Part shown: in pieces, positions 5,278-5,477 of the stretch
Layout: each line of letters starts with the position of its first letter
Numbering within the stretch: position 1 is the first letter of the stretch
From: Oscillospiraceae bacterium
Lineage (GTDB): Bacteria > Bacillota > Clostridia > Oscillospirales > Oscillospiraceae
NCBI GenBank assembly: GCA_016286595.1
Contig: JAEETR010000177.1
Location: 1-5,477, forward strand
Direction: 5' to 3'
Length of the DNA stretch: 5,477 nt
Program-made: the position numbers and the translations under genes
The notes under the pieces: model-generated
What the model saw: the letters and a program-made list of their open reading frames with translations, nothing else
The model's database searches: none
Told to the model about the DNA's origin: nothing

Positions 5278-5294
5278 GGATGGAGGTTTGTTTT

Positions 5295-5477
5295 ATGAGT
5301 ATCTACGATTTCACGGTCAAGGCCCAGGACGGCAGCGACGTTTCCCTGGCGGATTACAGGGGCAAGGTGCTGGTCATAGTCAACACCGCCACCGGCTGCG
5401 GCTTCACCCCCCAGTACGACGAGCTGCAGGACCTGTACGACGAGCATCAGAAGGACGGTCTCGAGATCCTTGACTTC
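5295..5477 (+). CDS. Glutathione peroxidase family protein, Cys type (3' end outside window)
   Basis: Partial; 61 N-terminal residues in a thioredoxin fold. It starts MSIYDFTVKAQDG, then DVSLADYRGKVLVIVNTATGCGFTPQYDELQ (15-45) and GLEILDF (55-61), the standard opening of this family. The peroxidatic residue is Cys35 (TGC codon), so it is not a selenoprotein. The family reduces hydrogen peroxide and organic hydroperoxides; bacterial Cys forms commonly use thioredoxin rather than glutathione, and the Cys residues deciding that lie beyond the window. The ATG is preceded by TGGAGG with an 8-base spacer. It is cytoplasmic, with no signal peptide visible. Control by the overlapping consensus promoter and inverted repeat upstream fits a peroxide-inducible gene. 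Confidence 0.92.
   Translation, partial: MSIYDFTVKAQDGSDVSLADYRGKVLVIVNTATGCGFTPQYDELQDLYDEHQKDGLEILDF

Noticed and set aside
5397..5399. Selenocysteine at the peroxidatic position of the glutathione peroxidase
   Set aside because: The codon is TGC (Cys35), not TGA, and the frame is open.
1..5477. tRNA/rRNA genes, CRISPR arrays, insertion sequences or riboswitches
   Set aside because: No cloverleaf, repeat-spacer pattern, transposase or recognisable aptamer was seen; the non-coding DNA is limited to two short intergenic regions.

Overview
The window is GC-rich with strong GC preference at third codon positions. It has canonical purine-rich Shine-Dalgarno sites (AAGGAGG, AAAGGAG, TGGAGG), one TTG and one GTG start, AT-rich intergenic regions and a perfect TTGACA-N17-TATAAT promoter. 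Together with the families present, this suggests a high-GC anaerobic member of the Clostridia (an Oscillospiraceae-like gut bacterium). That assignment is an inference; there is no rRNA or marker gene here.

Left part (1-3989, minus strand): four tightly packed genes that look like one operon. In transcription order they are a D-Ala-D-Ala-ligase-like ATP-grasp protein (TTG start), a KamA-family radical SAM/PLP protein resembling lysine 2,3-aminomutase (GTG start, 4-base overlap with the previous stop), a PaaK-like AMP-forming CoA ligase/adenylating enzyme (22-base gap), and a peptidase S51 / class I glutamine-amidotransferase-like protein whose 3' end lies beyond base 1. An aminomutase, an amino-acid ligase, a carboxylate-activating enzyme and a Ser-hydrolase-fold protein together could make and handle a beta-amino-acid conjugate or small peptide. 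This is the most interesting possibility in the window. It rests on family membership and gene order, and no product is established.

Middle (3990-4228): a 239-base AT-rich divergent promoter region. It holds a candidate minus-strand promoter, a weaker plus-strand candidate, direct and inverted copies of an AAGTA-containing motif, and two GC-rich palindromes.

Right part (4229-5477, plus strand): first an isocitrate lyase/PEP mutase superfamily protein. It keeps the Mg-binding aspartates and the lyase cysteine, but several residues that 2-methylisocitrate lyase uses for its substrate are changed. After an intergenic region with a weak terminator candidate comes the 5' end of a glutathione-peroxidase-family gene (Cys type). 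It is preceded by a consensus promoter whose -10 box lies inside a perfect 15-bp inverted repeat, which looks like a repressor operator.
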